Numbered from the stretch's first letter, positions 8,879 to 16,740 are shown. The stretch: 52,041 bases of DNA from Candidatus Nomurabacteria bacterium (GCA_026395995.1 JAPLXQ010000013.1:1-52041), one strand, 5' to 3'. Notes: generated by a model from the sequence alone, not told the origin. Numbers and translations: made by a program.

Positions 8879-9289
8879 TTATTTTAACTTTTCTTCATCA
8901 CCCTCAAGAATATTAAATTTCTTTAATATTTCTTTACCATCCTTAGCCAGACCACCCATCACAGATGGTTCTTTTTGAGCATGTTTGGCAACTGTATTAA
9001 TGAAAGCAAACATTACTCCAAGTCCGACAAAAATATAAACCATTGTAAATATTTTACTGACAGGACTATGAGGAATCATATCATCACCGCCATAACCGAC
9101 GGTCGTCAGAGTCGTAACACTAAAAAATAATGAATCCAAATAAGACCATCCTTCGATAGTATGGTAGACAATCGCACCTCCAAATAAAATAACGATCACA
9201 ATAAAAATCAAACCCTTAAACTCTGGTTCTTTCCAGGAAGATTTTAATGCTCTACCAAAACGTATAAAGATTAAGAAAAATGAAGCCAT
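8879..9289 (-). CDS. Two-TM potassium channel (Ion_trans_2)
   Basis: A 136-residue KcsA-like subunit, expected to form tetrameric K+ channels in the cytoplasmic membrane. TM1 lies near 26-46, the pore helix and selectivity filter are TTLTTVGYGGDD (TVGYG at 63-67), and TM2 is near 78-100. The C-terminus is charged. After the GYG motif comes GDD, whereas many channels have GD. A -10 box (TATAAT, 9303-9298) lies 8 bases before the ATG and overlaps the stop of the upstream doxX-like gene, so the channel probably has its own near-leaderless promoter. Confidence 0.92.
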   Translation of the reverse strand: MASFFLIFIRFGRALKSSWKEPEFKGLIFIVIVILFGGAIVYHTIEGWSYLDSLFFSVTTLTTVGYGGDDMIPHSPVSKIFTMVYIFVGLGVMFAFINTVAKHAQKEPSVMGGLAKDGKEILKKFNILEGDEEKLK

Positions 9290-9298
9290 TGTTTAAAA

Positions 9299-9661
9299 TT
9301 ATAAAAAAGCAATAATAATTAATAATGCACCTAGGAGTGCCATGTTTTTTGTAAAACTCATTTGTTCAGACATTTTACTTGCAGGATCAGTTATTTTCCA
9401 AAAAGCATGCATTTGAATTGTGACAAAGGTTAAAAATATTGCCAATAAAGCGATAGAAGCTTTTAAATAAACCCACAATAAAATACCAAAACCTCCCAAT
9501 AAAAGCATCACTCCAGTCAATAAAACTGCTAAATGAGCAAGTGGTACATTTTTTGATTTTGCATAATTAGTCAGCATTTCTGATTTAGAAAAATGATTAT
9601 AAGCACTCATCAAAAAATAACCTCCCAAAAGAACTCTTCCTAATAAAAATAATATCATCAT
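9299..9661 (-). CDS. DoxX family membrane protein
   Basis: A 120-residue, four-helix membrane protein with the DoxX pattern: an N-terminal LGRVLLGGYFLMSAYNHF, the YAKSKNVP loop, LLLGGFGILLW and a C-terminal FTKNMALLGALLIII. The family is linked loosely to thiol and redox homeostasis; no specific function is clear. The gene has a candidate promoter about 40 bases upstream (TATAAT near 9702). The K+ channel gene lies 9 bases downstream. Confidence 0.88.
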   Translation of the reverse strand: MMILFLLGRVLLGGYFLMSAYNHFSKSEMLTNYAKSKNVPLAHLAVLLTGVMLLLGGFGILLWVYLKASIALLAIFLTFVTIQMHAFWKITDPASKMSEQMSFTKNMALLGALLIIIAFL

Positions 9662-9712
9662 AAATAATTAATTAAAATCTTGTAATATAGCTATTATAAC
9701 ATAAATACACCC

Positions 9713-10960
9713 TTAGGCCGACTCACCAGCCACAAATCCTGTCGTCCAGCAAAGTTGTAAAGAATACCCTCCTGATGGTCTATTAATATGTAATAAATCA
9801 CCTGTTACAAACAAATTATCTAATTTTAATGACTGCATTGTCTTTGTATCAATTTCTTTTAAATCTACCCCACCATCAGCCACCACCGCTCGGTCATAAC
9901 CCATCAATTCAGTAATAGTCACTGGTAAGGCTTTTAATAAATCTACAATTATTTTTCTTTCTTCTTTTGTAATACTATGAACTTTTGTTTCAAAATTTAT
10001 TTGGGGTAACAAAGTCATAACTCCAGGAGACATACCTTCTGGAACAATTTCTTTAAAAATGTTTTTTAAAGATTTATTTTTATTTTCATCAAAAGTTTTA
10101 ATTATTTTTTTTTCTAGTGCTCCGTGGTCTGTATCAGGATAAGCATCGATAAGTGCAGTCACTATACCTTCATGTAGTAGCTCACTGACCTCACTCGAAC
10201 TATTCAATATTAAAGGACCCGAAAGACCAAAGTGGGTAAATAATATTTTACCTATCTTTTTAAATTTTTTTACTCCACCTAAATAAAAAGTAATTTTCAT
10301 AAAAGATAAAGAAATACCTGAAAGCATTTTTATCCACTCTTCTTCGACTGCCAATGGTACGATTGTTGGTGTTGGTTTTTTGACAGTATGACCTAGATCA
10401 GCTAACCACTTGAAACCGTCCCCTGTAGAGCCCGTCTCAGGGTGTGAGAGGCCTCCTGTAGCGAGAATATATGAGTTTGCGGTATATGTGCCATCTTTGG
10501 TTTCTAGGCCCGTAATATGACCTTTTTCGTGTAATATTTTTTTAACTCCACAATTCGTTTTAATTTTTACACCATTTGAAATTATAAATTTATTTAAAAC
10601 ATTAAAGACGTCTAATGCTTTTTCAGTCTTAGGAAAAGCTCTTTTTCTAGCTTGCACAACTAAAGGCAAACCTTTTGATTCAAAAAATTCAAAAGTGTCT
10701 TTTGCACTAAATTTTGCAAAAGCTGAGTTTAAAAACTTTCCTCCATCTCCATAGATTTTTAAAAATTCTCGAATATTAAATTCTGCATTAGTAACATTGC
10801 ATCGTCCACCACCAGTAATTTTTAATTTTTCTCCGAGGTTTTTATTTTTTTCTAAAATTAAAACTTTCTTACCTTTTTGCCCAGCTACACCCGCAGCCAT
10901 CATCCCTGATGCCCCACCCCCGATCACTACCACATCAAAATGTTCTGTATTAAGTTTCAT
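9713..10960 (-). CDS. FAD-dependent oxidoreductase, BaiN/YhiN (HI0933) family
   Basis: A 415-residue flavoprotein. The N-terminal dinucleotide-binding motif is VVIGGGASGMMAA (about 11-23), then the family signature GEKLKITGGGRCNVTNAE (near 43-60), a mid ATGGLSHPETGSTGDG segment, and a C-terminal FVTGDLLHINRPSGGYSLQ that completes the FAD site. The physiological substrate of this widespread family is uncertain. It follows the small gene at 10983-11150, whose stop lies in a terminator-like hairpin, so expression may depend on read-through. Confidence 0.93.
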   Translation of the reverse strand: MKLNTEHFDVVVIGGGASGMMAAGVAGQKGKKVLILEKNKNLGEKLKITGGGRCNVTNAEFNIREFLKIYGDGGKFLNSAFAKFSAKDTFEFFESKGLPLVVQARKRAFPKTEKALDVFNVLNKFIISNGVKIKTNCGVKKILHEKGHITGLETKDGTYTANSYILATGGLSHPETGSTGDGFKWLADLGHTVKKPTPTIVPLAVEEEWIKMLSGISLSFMKITFYLGGVKKFKKIGKILFTHFGLSGPLILNSSSEVSELLHEGIVTALIDAYPDTDHGALEKKIIKTFDENKNKSLKNIFKEIVPEGMSPGVMTLLPQINFETKVHSITKEERKIIVDLLKALPVTITELMGYDRAVVADGGVDLKEIDTKTMQSLKLDNLFVTGDLLHINRPSGGYSLQLCWTTGFVAGESA

Positions 10961-10970
10961 AGTATCTGAT

Positions 10971-10997
10971 ACAAAAACCGCATTATGCGGTTTTTGT
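10971..10997 (-). terminator. Terminator-like hairpin with a stop codon in its loop
   Basis: Perfect 12-bp stem (10971-10982 with 10986-10997) and a 3-base loop. On the minus strand the loop is TAA, the stop codon of the upstream small gene. U-rich 3' arm. It lies 10 bases before the BaiN start codon, so it could act as an attenuator. Confidence 0.7.
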
Positions 10998-11150
10998 ACT
11001 TGTCTTATTTAAAATTTTTCGCTGGTCTTCGGTGGCTTTTTCAAGAACTTCCATAAATACTTTCTTTTTTTCACGAGAAGATGCCTCTCTGATAAATTTA
11101 GAGAATTCAGAATCTGTTTTATTGGTTTTTGTAAATATCTTGGACAACAT
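10983..11150 (-). CDS. Small conserved-looking CPR protein, 55 aa
   Basis: A 55-residue protein beginning MLSKIFTKTNKTDSEF, charged and mostly helical, with REASSREKKKVFMEVLEKA in the middle. It resembles short uncharacterised proteins I associate with Parcubacteria; function unknown. TATAAT (11162-11157) lies exactly 6 bases before the ATG, so the message is leaderless. That -10 box overlaps the stop codon of the upstream zeta-like gene. The TAA stop is in the loop of a perfect hairpin. Confidence 0.75.
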   Translation of the reverse strand: MLSKIFTKTNKTDSEFSKFIREASSREKKKVFMEVLEKATEDQRKILNKTSTKTA

Positions 11151-11157
11151 ATATTTA

Positions 11158-11865
11158 TTATATCATATTATTTAACGTTTCCACAGTATAACTTTCTTTT
11201 ATATAATTGTCAATTACATCAATATTTTCTTTATAATACTTATCAGACCCATCAATATTTTTTACCAAAAGATCCACTTGAATTTTTTCTCCAAATTCTT
11301 TCTTTAAAAGATTAACACTATCCCTTGCAGCAAAATATTGAGTAACAAAATGTTCTTTTAGAATACGTCTTCCTTCTAAGAGTTCTCTTTTTTGGACGAA
11401 TTCCCAAGCTTGAATAGGATCTTGATATACATAAAATATCTGAACAAATCTATTACGTTTAAGTGAACGTTCGATATTTTCTCTTGCTATATCAATCCTT
11501 GAAAATGTTCCGTCAAACACGAAACTCTGTTTATTTTTCAAAGCAAGATCATGAATCTTTGAAACTAAAATTGAAACAGCCCCATGAAATAAATATGAAT
11601 TATCTCCCTCATAGCCTGGAATTCTTATACGTAATTCATCTGGATCAATTCGTAGAATTTGGCTACTAACTTTTGAAAACTTTTTAATAAGGTTTTTAGA
11701 AGACTCAGTCTTTCCTGCTCCAGGTGAACCAGCCATAAATACAGAAACTGGATTTTCTTCTGAAAGAAAAATTGCAATATTGGTAATTTCTTTTGCAATA
11801 GCATTTTTATTACTATTAGCGAAAGTATTAGCTATTTCTTTAATTTTTAATTCTTCAGGATTCAT
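11158..11865 (-). CDS. Zeta-toxin-like P-loop kinase
   Basis: A 235-residue P-loop kinase of the zeta toxin/chloramphenicol phosphotransferase type. Walker A is GSPGAGKT (46-53), the conserved acidic motif is IDPDELR (73-79), and FVFDGTFSR and EGRRILKEHF follow. Zeta toxins phosphorylate UDP-N-acetylglucosamine precursors and are neutralised by a small epsilon antitoxin; no epsilon-like gene is visible. The upstream partner, 9 bases away, is a protein-kinase-fold protein, so a two-gene unit is likely. It may be a housekeeping nucleotide or sugar kinase instead of a toxin. Confidence 0.82.
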   Translation of the reverse strand: MNPEELKIKEIANTFANSNKNAIAKEITNIAIFLSEENPVSVFMAGSPGAGKTESSKNLIKKFSKVSSQILRIDPDELRIRIPGYEGDNSYLFHGAVSILVSKIHDLALKNKQSFVFDGTFSRIDIARENIERSLKRNRFVQIFYVYQDPIQAWEFVQKRELLEGRRILKEHFVTQYFAARDSVNLLKKEFGEKIQVDLLVKNIDGSDKYYKENIDVIDNYIKESYTVETLNNMI

Positions 11866-11874
11866 AAAAATAAC

Positions 11875-12693
11875 TTAGACAAATTGTTCTAAAACTTTTT
11901 TTATAATTTCTTCTTTTAACCTTAATGTTTCAATAGTACTTTCAAATAAGACATATTCTTCATCAGTAAGCCCATTTAAAAAAGCATTCATTGCAAATGA
12001 AGTATATCCAGTTATATATTTTGTATATTCTTTTTGATCAATAGTTTCAAATTTTGTATTTCCCAAATCATTAAAATACAAATGTGATTGTCCATTAACA
12101 ACACAAAGATTGAAAGAATCTTTGTGTAAGATAACTCCATGTTTAATAAGAGCTACAATTTCTTTAATAATATTATCCATTACCTGAACAATTTCTTCTT
12201 GCGTTGGTTGTTTAGATATTAATTTACTGCTTCCAATAGAAGAGTGTATATTTTTTGAATCACGAATTTCAAAAGGTAAATCTTCGTATCGTTTCATTAT
12301 TAAAGCTGGAAAATTTATATTATTAATAGAAACTGGAATAGTTTGAATAAAATCATTAGTATAAAATCCCATTTTTCGAAGATGATTTGTATTATCTGGC
12401 TCTTTCAAGACTGTTTGCCATTTTTCTAAAATTTTATTAGAACTATCAATTCCAGCATGAGGAATAGCAAGTGCGTAAGATGCATTATTAATTTTTACCT
12501 CATACACTTCTTTTGATCCCCCAGCTCCAATCGGTTTATTAGAAATCAACTCTACAGGTAATTGATTACACCCAAAGGAAAGATTACCTTTATTACGACT
12601 TTGAGATATTGTTTCAATAGTGCTTTCATCAAGAACTATATTATTAGCACTTTTAAATTCAGTATTTAATTTAAAGTCTTTTAATTTTTCCAT
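11875..12693 (-). CDS. Degenerate protein-kinase-fold protein paired with the zeta-like kinase
   Basis: A 272-residue protein with the landmarks of a small eukaryotic-type or aminoglycoside-kinase-like fold: a glycine-rich loop IGAGGSKEVYEV (55-66), a hinge-like ALIMKRYEDLP (130-140), a catalytic-loop-like HKDSFN (190-195) and a metal-site-like NDLG (208-211). The strand expected to carry the ATP-binding lysine reads YALAIP, without Lys, so it may be a pseudokinase or use a different residue. The zeta-like kinase follows by 9 bases and DsbB precedes by 12. Family assignment rests on motif order and is tentative. Confidence 0.6.
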   Translation of the reverse strand: MEKLKDFKLNTEFKSANNIVLDESTIETISQSRNKGNLSFGCNQLPVELISNKPIGAGGSKEVYEVKINNASYALAIPHAGIDSSNKILEKWQTVLKEPDNTNHLRKMGFYTNDFIQTIPVSINNINFPALIMKRYEDLPFEIRDSKNIHSSIGSSKLISKQPTQEEIVQVMDNIIKEIVALIKHGVILHKDSFNLCVVNGQSHLYFNDLGNTKFETIDQKEYTKYITGYTSFAMNAFLNGLTDEEYVLFESTIETLRLKEEIIKKVLEQFV

Positions 12694-12705
12694 TTTATCT
12701 TCTTT

Positions 12706-13257
12706 TTATTGAGCTATATTTTTCTGTCGGAAATGTACTACTAGACAAAGAGTTATCAATGCGAAAAAGACAGTCAAGGCGAGCATTGGAATTGAAATAT
12801 AATTATGAAATTCGCTCACGAGTTGTTGATAACAAGAGACACCACTAGAATCACAAGGAGTATTTCCTTTTTCACCAAAATAATAACCTAGATTTTGATA
12901 AATAGAAAAAAGAAAACCTACAACAAGTAATGGTAAAGAATAACGTAACACCTTCTTATCTTTATCCCAAAGAGCAATAGCAAACATTAAAACTAATGGA
13001 TAAGTAAAGATCCTCTGCCACCAACAAAGATAACATGGAGCAAAATTTATCACCTCAGAATAAACGAGAGAGAAAACCATAGCAAATAGAGATACAATAA
13101 ATCCGATAATTAAAAAATGCTTATCAAGAAAATTTAAGATTGGATGTTTTTTATTTCCAAAAAATAATATTCCCAATGTCGCAACAGAAAAAATCTGAAG
13201 CAAAATAGCACCAAAACCTAAAAACATATTAAGATAATGTACTGTATCTGAATTCAT
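12706..13257 (-). CDS. dsbB: Disulfide bond formation protein B
   Basis: DsbB-type quinone-linked membrane protein that reoxidises a periplasmic-type thiol oxidase. 183 residues, four helices; the first cysteine pair is CYLC after helix 1-2 (APCYLCWWQRIFTYP) and the second pair lies in the extracytoplasmic loop (TPCDSSGVSC). I place the start at 13257 (MNSDTVHY); a longer frame would need a TTG codon and would overlap the partner. It directly follows the thioredoxin-like gene. Confidence 0.93.
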   Translation of the reverse strand: MNSDTVHYLNMFLGFGAILLQIFSVATLGILFFGNKKHPILNFLDKHFLIIGFIVSLFAMVFSLVYSEVINFAPCYLCWWQRIFTYPLVLMFAIALWDKDKKVLRYSLPLLVVGFLFSIYQNLGYYFGEKGNTPCDSSGVSCYQQLVSEFHNYISIPMLALTVFFALITLCLVVHFRQKNIAQ

Positions 13258-13262
13258 ATTAT

Positions 13263-13661
13263 TTATTTTGGTAAAACACAAGAAGTTTTAGTTGCTAATT
13301 CTTCGAGGGTTGATTGATTTAATCTAGAACCATCTTTGAATTCCCATGTAGGATATCCTTCAATTTTTTTATCTTTACAGTTTTGTGTTTGACCTGAAGC
13401 ATCTGGTAAAGAACATTCTACATAATTAAGTAATTTTACAGAATCACCAAAAAGTTCTTTTTGAGCTTTACAATGAGGACACCAAAAAGCACCATAAAAA
13501 GTGGCACCTTGATCTTTCAGACATTGAGCAAAAGTATCAAATTTGCCTGGAACGACAGGCTTTGAATCAACCTTTGATTGAATCATAAAACCAGCAATAG
13601 AACCGACTATTAATAAGCCAATAATAGAAAAGAAGACCTTCATATTTGTTGTATTTTGCAT
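13263..13661 (-). CDS. Membrane-anchored thioredoxin-like partner of DsbB
   Basis: A 132-residue secreted thiol oxidoreductase. An N-terminal membrane anchor (about 8-27) is followed by a thioredoxin-like domain with active site WCPHC in GAFWCPHCKAQKELFG. Additional cysteines include NC before KDKKIEGYPTW, which contains the cis-proline. The form resembles the thioredoxin domains fused to or paired with VKOR/DsbB, so the pair should form an extracytoplasmic disulfide-forming system, useful for the secreted surface proteins nearby. A -10 (TATATT, 13674-13669) lies 7 bases before the ATG. Confidence 0.9.
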   Translation of the reverse strand: MQNTTNMKVFFSIIGLLIVGSIAGFMIQSKVDSKPVVPGKFDTFAQCLKDQGATFYGAFWCPHCKAQKELFGDSVKLLNYVECSLPDASGQTQNCKDKKIEGYPTWEFKDGSRLNQSTLEELATKTSCVLPK

Positions 13662-13734
13662 ATAGTTAAATATATCACATTCTCGCAGTCTCGCCAGTGT
13701 AAAAAAACTTTTTTGAATTTAAATAGCAAATATT

Positions 13735-14469
13735 CTACTCAACCTTAAACCCAAGTTCTTTTGCCTTTTCAGCAAGCTTTATTTTATATTCTTCACTTCC
13801 TGAAGTGTTACTGACACCACGCAACAATTTAACTTCTCCACTTTCTCCATCAATACCATAGCGATTCCAACCTCCTTGACCATAAATAGGCTCAGTACGA
13901 GCGCGACGGATAGATTTGCCTGTAGCAAGTGCATCTCTTACTTTATTTTGATTTACACCAACAGAATAATTACCAAGCTTAGCTTGTCCATTTATGTAAT
14001 CATCATAACGTTGTTGGTCGAATTCAAGAGTTTCAGGATGAATCGCTTCCATTTGAGCAATTTTATCTAGTAATTTTGGATTTAAAATATAATTTTCTGA
14101 AAACTCTTGTTTTGTTTCTTTGCTTTCAACTCCTTTCACTTCCTCAATTTCTTTTGCACTTTCTGTTTTAACTTCAATAATTTCTTCAGCATTTTGTGTA
14201 AGTTTTGTGTCAACTTCTACAGTTTTTTCTTGAACAACTTCAGATGAACCATTCATAGCTTCTACTTTTGTATTAGTTGCTTCGACTGGTGGGATAGGAG
14301 TATTTACTTCTATTACTTTAACATCAATGTTCTCAAGCTTTGCTTTTGCTAATGCAACAATATCCTCATGTCCACCCATGATTTCAGTATCTTCGATAAA
14401 AGCTTCAATATCTTTTTTTGTTTCTTGTTTAGCTAAATCTTGTTTCAATAACTCTTTTTCATTATCCAT
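13735..14469 (-). CDS. Unknown acidic protein with disordered middle, 244 aa
   Basis: Not recognised. Residues 1-125 are acidic and low-complexity, rich in Glu, Val, Lys and Thr, probably disordered. The C-terminal ~110 residues look folded, with KLLDKIAQMEAIHPETLEFD, a basic IRRARTEPIYGQGG segment and WNRYGIDGESGEVKLLRG. There is no signal peptide or membrane segment. It lies 15 bases after the small coiled-coil gene, suggesting an operon. Stop codon TAG. Confidence 0.7.
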   Translation of the reverse strand: MDNEKELLKQDLAKQETKKDIEAFIEDTEIMGGHEDIVALAKAKLENIDVKVIEVNTPIPPVEATNTKVEAMNGSSEVVQEKTVEVDTKLTQNAEEIIEVKTESAKEIEEVKGVESKETKQEFSENYILNPKLLDKIAQMEAIHPETLEFDQQRYDDYINGQAKLGNYSVGVNQNKVRDALATGKSIRRARTEPIYGQGGWNRYGIDGESGEVKLLRGVSNTSGSEEYKIKLAEKAKELGFKVE

Positions 14470-14484
14470 AAAATTATTCTTTAT

Positions 14485-14667
14485 TTATAATCCGAGTGAT
14501 GTTCGAATCGCATCGACTTTTTGAGCTTCAAGCTCTTTAATATAATTAGTAATAATATCTTTTCGCTCTTTTAAAAGACTTTGGCGTTCTTTGCCAAGTT
14601 CTTCAAGCTTTCGTATTGCTTCATTATATATTTCCTCTATCTTTTTCGCTTGTTCTTGTGGGGTCAT
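14485..14667 (-). CDS. Small coiled-coil protein, 60 aa
   Basis: A 60-residue, strongly helical, charged protein (MTPQEQAKKIEEIYNEAI onward) with heptad-like Leu/Ile spacing over residues 7-50, so probably a coiled coil. The ATG at 14667 is preferred to the TTG start 12 bases upstream. TATAAT on the minus strand (14684-14679) lies 11 bases before the ATG, and a 10-C run (G10 in the transcript direction) abuts it upstream. Function unknown. Confidence 0.68.
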   Translation of the reverse strand: MTPQEQAKKIEEIYNEAIRKLEELGKERQSLLKERKDIITNYIKELEAQKVDAIRTSLGL

Positions 14668-14685
14668 AATATACAGCAATTATAA

Positions 14686-14695
14686 CCCCCCCCCC
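14686..14695. repeat. Homopolymer of ten C
   Basis: C10 tract in an AT-rich intergenic region between the coiled-coil gene and the transposase. Such tracts slip readily; here it abuts the promoter of the minus-strand gene. Confidence 0.9.
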
Positions 14696-14720
14696 GCAAC
14701 AAATAGCAAGCATTTACACA

Positions 14721-14743
14721 TGTTCAACACCGAGTGTTGAACA
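14721..14743 (+). repeat. REP-like palindrome, copy 1
   Basis: Arms GTTCAACAC/GTGTTGAAC with loop CGA and one further T-A pair. The right arm contains TTGAAC (14737-14742), which sits 16 bases before TATAAT (14759-14764), so it provides the -35 box of the transposase promoter. Confidence 0.9.
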
Positions 14744-14764
14744 ATTTTATAGTATTGATATAAT
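14737..14764 (+). promoter_or_regulatory. Transposase promoter, -35 inside the palindrome, leaderless
   Basis: TTGAAC, 16-base spacer, TATAAT, then exactly 6 bases to ATG. Binding of the transposase to the palindrome would block its own promoter (inference). Confidence 0.7.
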
Positions 14765-14770
14765 TAAGTT

Positions 14771-15424
14771 ATGAGAAATATACAAATAAGTGTAGGTGAA
14801 TATTATCATATTTTAAATCGCGGAGTAAATAAACAAATAATATTTCACGACAAAAATGACTATTCACGTTTTTTATTTTTAATCCTTTATTTCCAATCCC
14901 CTGTTAATTTTCAAAACATAGGTCGGATATCAAAAGACATATTTGTTCAACACTCGGTGTTGAACATTGATAAAATTATAAAAGACAGATATGTTGAATT
15001 GATTTCATTTTGTCTTATGTCTAATCATTTTCATTTAATAGTTAAAGAAGAAGTAGAAGGTGGTATTTCTCAATACATGCAAAGAGTTTTAAATGCATAT
15101 ACAAAATATTTTAATAAAAAATACCAAAAAAGTGGTCATCTTTTTCAAGGACCATATAAGGCTATTCATATTATAGATGATACTTATTTATTACATCTAT
15201 CTGCTTATATTCATAGAAATCCTAGAGAAATAAAAGATTGGTTTAAAAAAGAAGAAGAATATCTTTGGTCAAGTTATCAAGATTTTATAAAAGAAAATCG
15301 CTGGAATAACCTATTAGTACCCAATATAATTCTTGAACAATTTAAAAACAAAGAAGATTATAAAAAATTTGTAAATACAAGTACTACAAAAATAATCGAA
15401 GATGAAATTATTTCTGAAATTTAA
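14771..15424 (+). CDS. REP-associated tyrosine transposase (RAYT, Y1/IS200-like)
   Basis: A 217-residue single-strand DNA transposase/nuclease. Signatures: YYHILNRGVNK near the N-terminus (11-21), the HUH motif HFH at 86-88 within SNHFHLIV, and the candidate catalytic tyrosine in NAYTKYF (Y110 or Y113), followed by GHLFQGPYK and IHRNP. RAYTs act on REP hairpins, and one palindrome family occurs here upstream, downstream and inside the gene: residues 58-66 (FVQHSVLNI) are encoded by an inverted copy. The stop codon lies in the downstream copy. Intact and leaderless, so probably active or recently so. Confidence 0.93.
   Translation: MRNIQISVGEYYHILNRGVNKQIIFHDKNDYSRFLFLILYFQSPVNFQNIGRISKDIFVQHSVLNIDKIIKDRYVELISFCLMSNHFHLIVKEEVEGGISQYMQRVLNAYTKYFNKKYQKSGHLFQGPYKAIHIIDDTYLLHLSAYIHRNPREIKDWFKKEEEYLWSSYQDFIKENRWNNLLVPNIILEQFKNKEDYKKFVNTSTTKIIEDEIISEI
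14944..14966 (-). repeat. REP-like palindrome, copy 2, inside the transposase gene
   Basis: Same arms as copies 1 and 3, but the loop is TCG, so it is in the opposite orientation. It stays in frame and encodes FVQHSVLNI. Confidence 0.9.
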
Positions 15425-15452
15425 TTGTTCAACACCGAGTGTTGAACAATTA
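15422..15452 (+). repeat. REP-like palindrome, copy 3, carrying both convergent stop codons
   Basis: 14-bp stem (adding TAATT/AATTA to the common arms), loop CGA. Its left end is the TAA of the transposase (15422-15424). Its right end is the TAA of the minus-strand gene (15450-15452). Confidence 0.9.
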
Positions 15453-16634
15453 TTGATATTGTATAAAACTAGGTTGAGGTTGGAGTTTCATTACTTCTTC
15501 TGGGGTCATCATTCGTTTCTTTTCTTGTTGTAAGTCATTTTTATAAAATAATTTAAAACCGGTAAATTGAACTGGTTGCATTTGGATAAAATATTTATAC
15601 GTTCCCTTTTTCTTTTCCATTCCTCCCCAGCCATCCATATCCATCACCATCTGGACTTCAGGAAGTGGTTTAATGTTTTTATAATTCGTGACCATTTTTT
15701 CTGTAAAACGATGTACGATTAAAATCTTTGGAGTTAAGTTATTTTCTTTCACAAGCTTAGCTAAATATTCCGCAGCATAATTCACATCAGTAGCATCAAA
15801 AGTACCAATTACTTTTCCTGGAGCCTTCCCTGTCTTCATAGAAAATTCTGGATCAATAGCGAGGTGAACTTCCGGCATTTTTAAATATTTTTCAAGCAAA
15901 GGTAATTCTGTTTGCAAATTACTCAAACCAACTTGAATATCTAAAATAACAATTCCATTTACTTTTTTTGCTAAAGCAATAGCAATATCTGTCTGTTTAT
16001 CAGGCATTCGAAAACGATACTTTCCATCACTTCCAGCACTTCCTTGCGCTGTAATAGCAATATAGTCAATCGCTGGAATCACTGGAGTCGTCGGATCAGC
16101 TTGTCTCCACTTTTCCATTTCTGTATTTAATTTTGATATCATTTCAACTTCTGGATACTCTCCTAATACTCCCATTTTTTTAGAATAAAAATTACCATAA
16201 TAAGCAATAATTCTATTAAAAGGTAAAAGTGCCCCAGAATTTGGATAAACAGCTTTCACAGGCCAAATATTAGGCTTGGGAACTGGAATAGGCTTAACTA
16301 CTGCTGGCTTTATTGGGATTTTTCCAGTAGTACTTTTTGTATCTGTTTTTTTTACAACGACAGGAGCAGCCACTACCGGCTTTGGTATTGGATAATTAGC
16401 TAATTGTTTCAATTTTAAATCATAAGCTACAGTATCTAGCGGAATAATTTTAACTTCTGGTACTATTTCATTTTCGACTAAAGTATTATCTTTAATTTTT
16501 GGTTCTACATCAGCTTGACTGTATTTTGAAGGAAAAATATCTCCAATATAAAAAGTTCCTAAAATAATTAGAACAGAAAAAATGACCAATGAGAGTAGTC
16601 GTACTTTACTAAATTGTTTGAAAAACTTATTCAT
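15450..16634 (-). CDS. Secreted/anchored uncharacterised protein, TIM-barrel-like
   Basis: A 394-residue protein. One N-terminal membrane segment (about 12-32) is followed by a Pro/Val/Lys-rich linker (about 80-125), then a ~270-residue extracellular domain with IAYYGNFYSKKMGVLGEYP, IPAIDYIAIT, VILDIQVG, HLAIDPEFSM, KILIVHRFTEKM and MVMDMDGWGG. The regular hydrophobic strands ending in Asp or Glu suggest a TIM barrel, perhaps a glycan-active enzyme; that is inference. I know of similar unnamed proteins in other bacteria but no assigned function. Its stop codon lies in palindrome copy 3. Confidence 0.75.
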   Translation of the reverse strand: MNKFFKQFSKVRLLSLVIFSVLIILGTFYIGDIFPSKYSQADVEPKIKDNTLVENEIVPEVKIIPLDTVAYDLKLKQLANYPIPKPVVAAPVVVKKTDTKSTTGKIPIKPAVVKPIPVPKPNIWPVKAVYPNSGALLPFNRIIAYYGNFYSKKMGVLGEYPEVEMISKLNTEMEKWRQADPTTPVIPAIDYIAITAQGSAGSDGKYRFRMPDKQTDIAIALAKKVNGIVILDIQVGLSNLQTELPLLEKYLKMPEVHLAIDPEFSMKTGKAPGKVIGTFDATDVNYAAEYLAKLVKENNLTPKILIVHRFTEKMVTNYKNIKPLPEVQMVMDMDGWGGMEKKKGTYKYFIQMQPVQFTGFKLFYKNDLQQEKKRMMTPEEVMKLQPQPSFIQYQ

Positions 16635-16740
16635 TTATAGCATAATTATACACTTTAAAAATAAAAAAGAAACTTTGCTTTATGCTATAATATAAAAGTC
16701 GTAATTATTAAAAATAAATAAAGCCTTTAGGTAAAAACAT

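Noticed and set aside
11158..12693. Classical epsilon-zeta toxin-antitoxin operon
   Set aside because: The partner is a 272-aa kinase-fold protein, not a ~90-aa helical epsilon antitoxin.
13258..13281. DsbB start at a TTG overlapping the thioredoxin-like gene
   Set aside because: The ATG at 13257 removes the overlap and fits the DsbB N-terminus.
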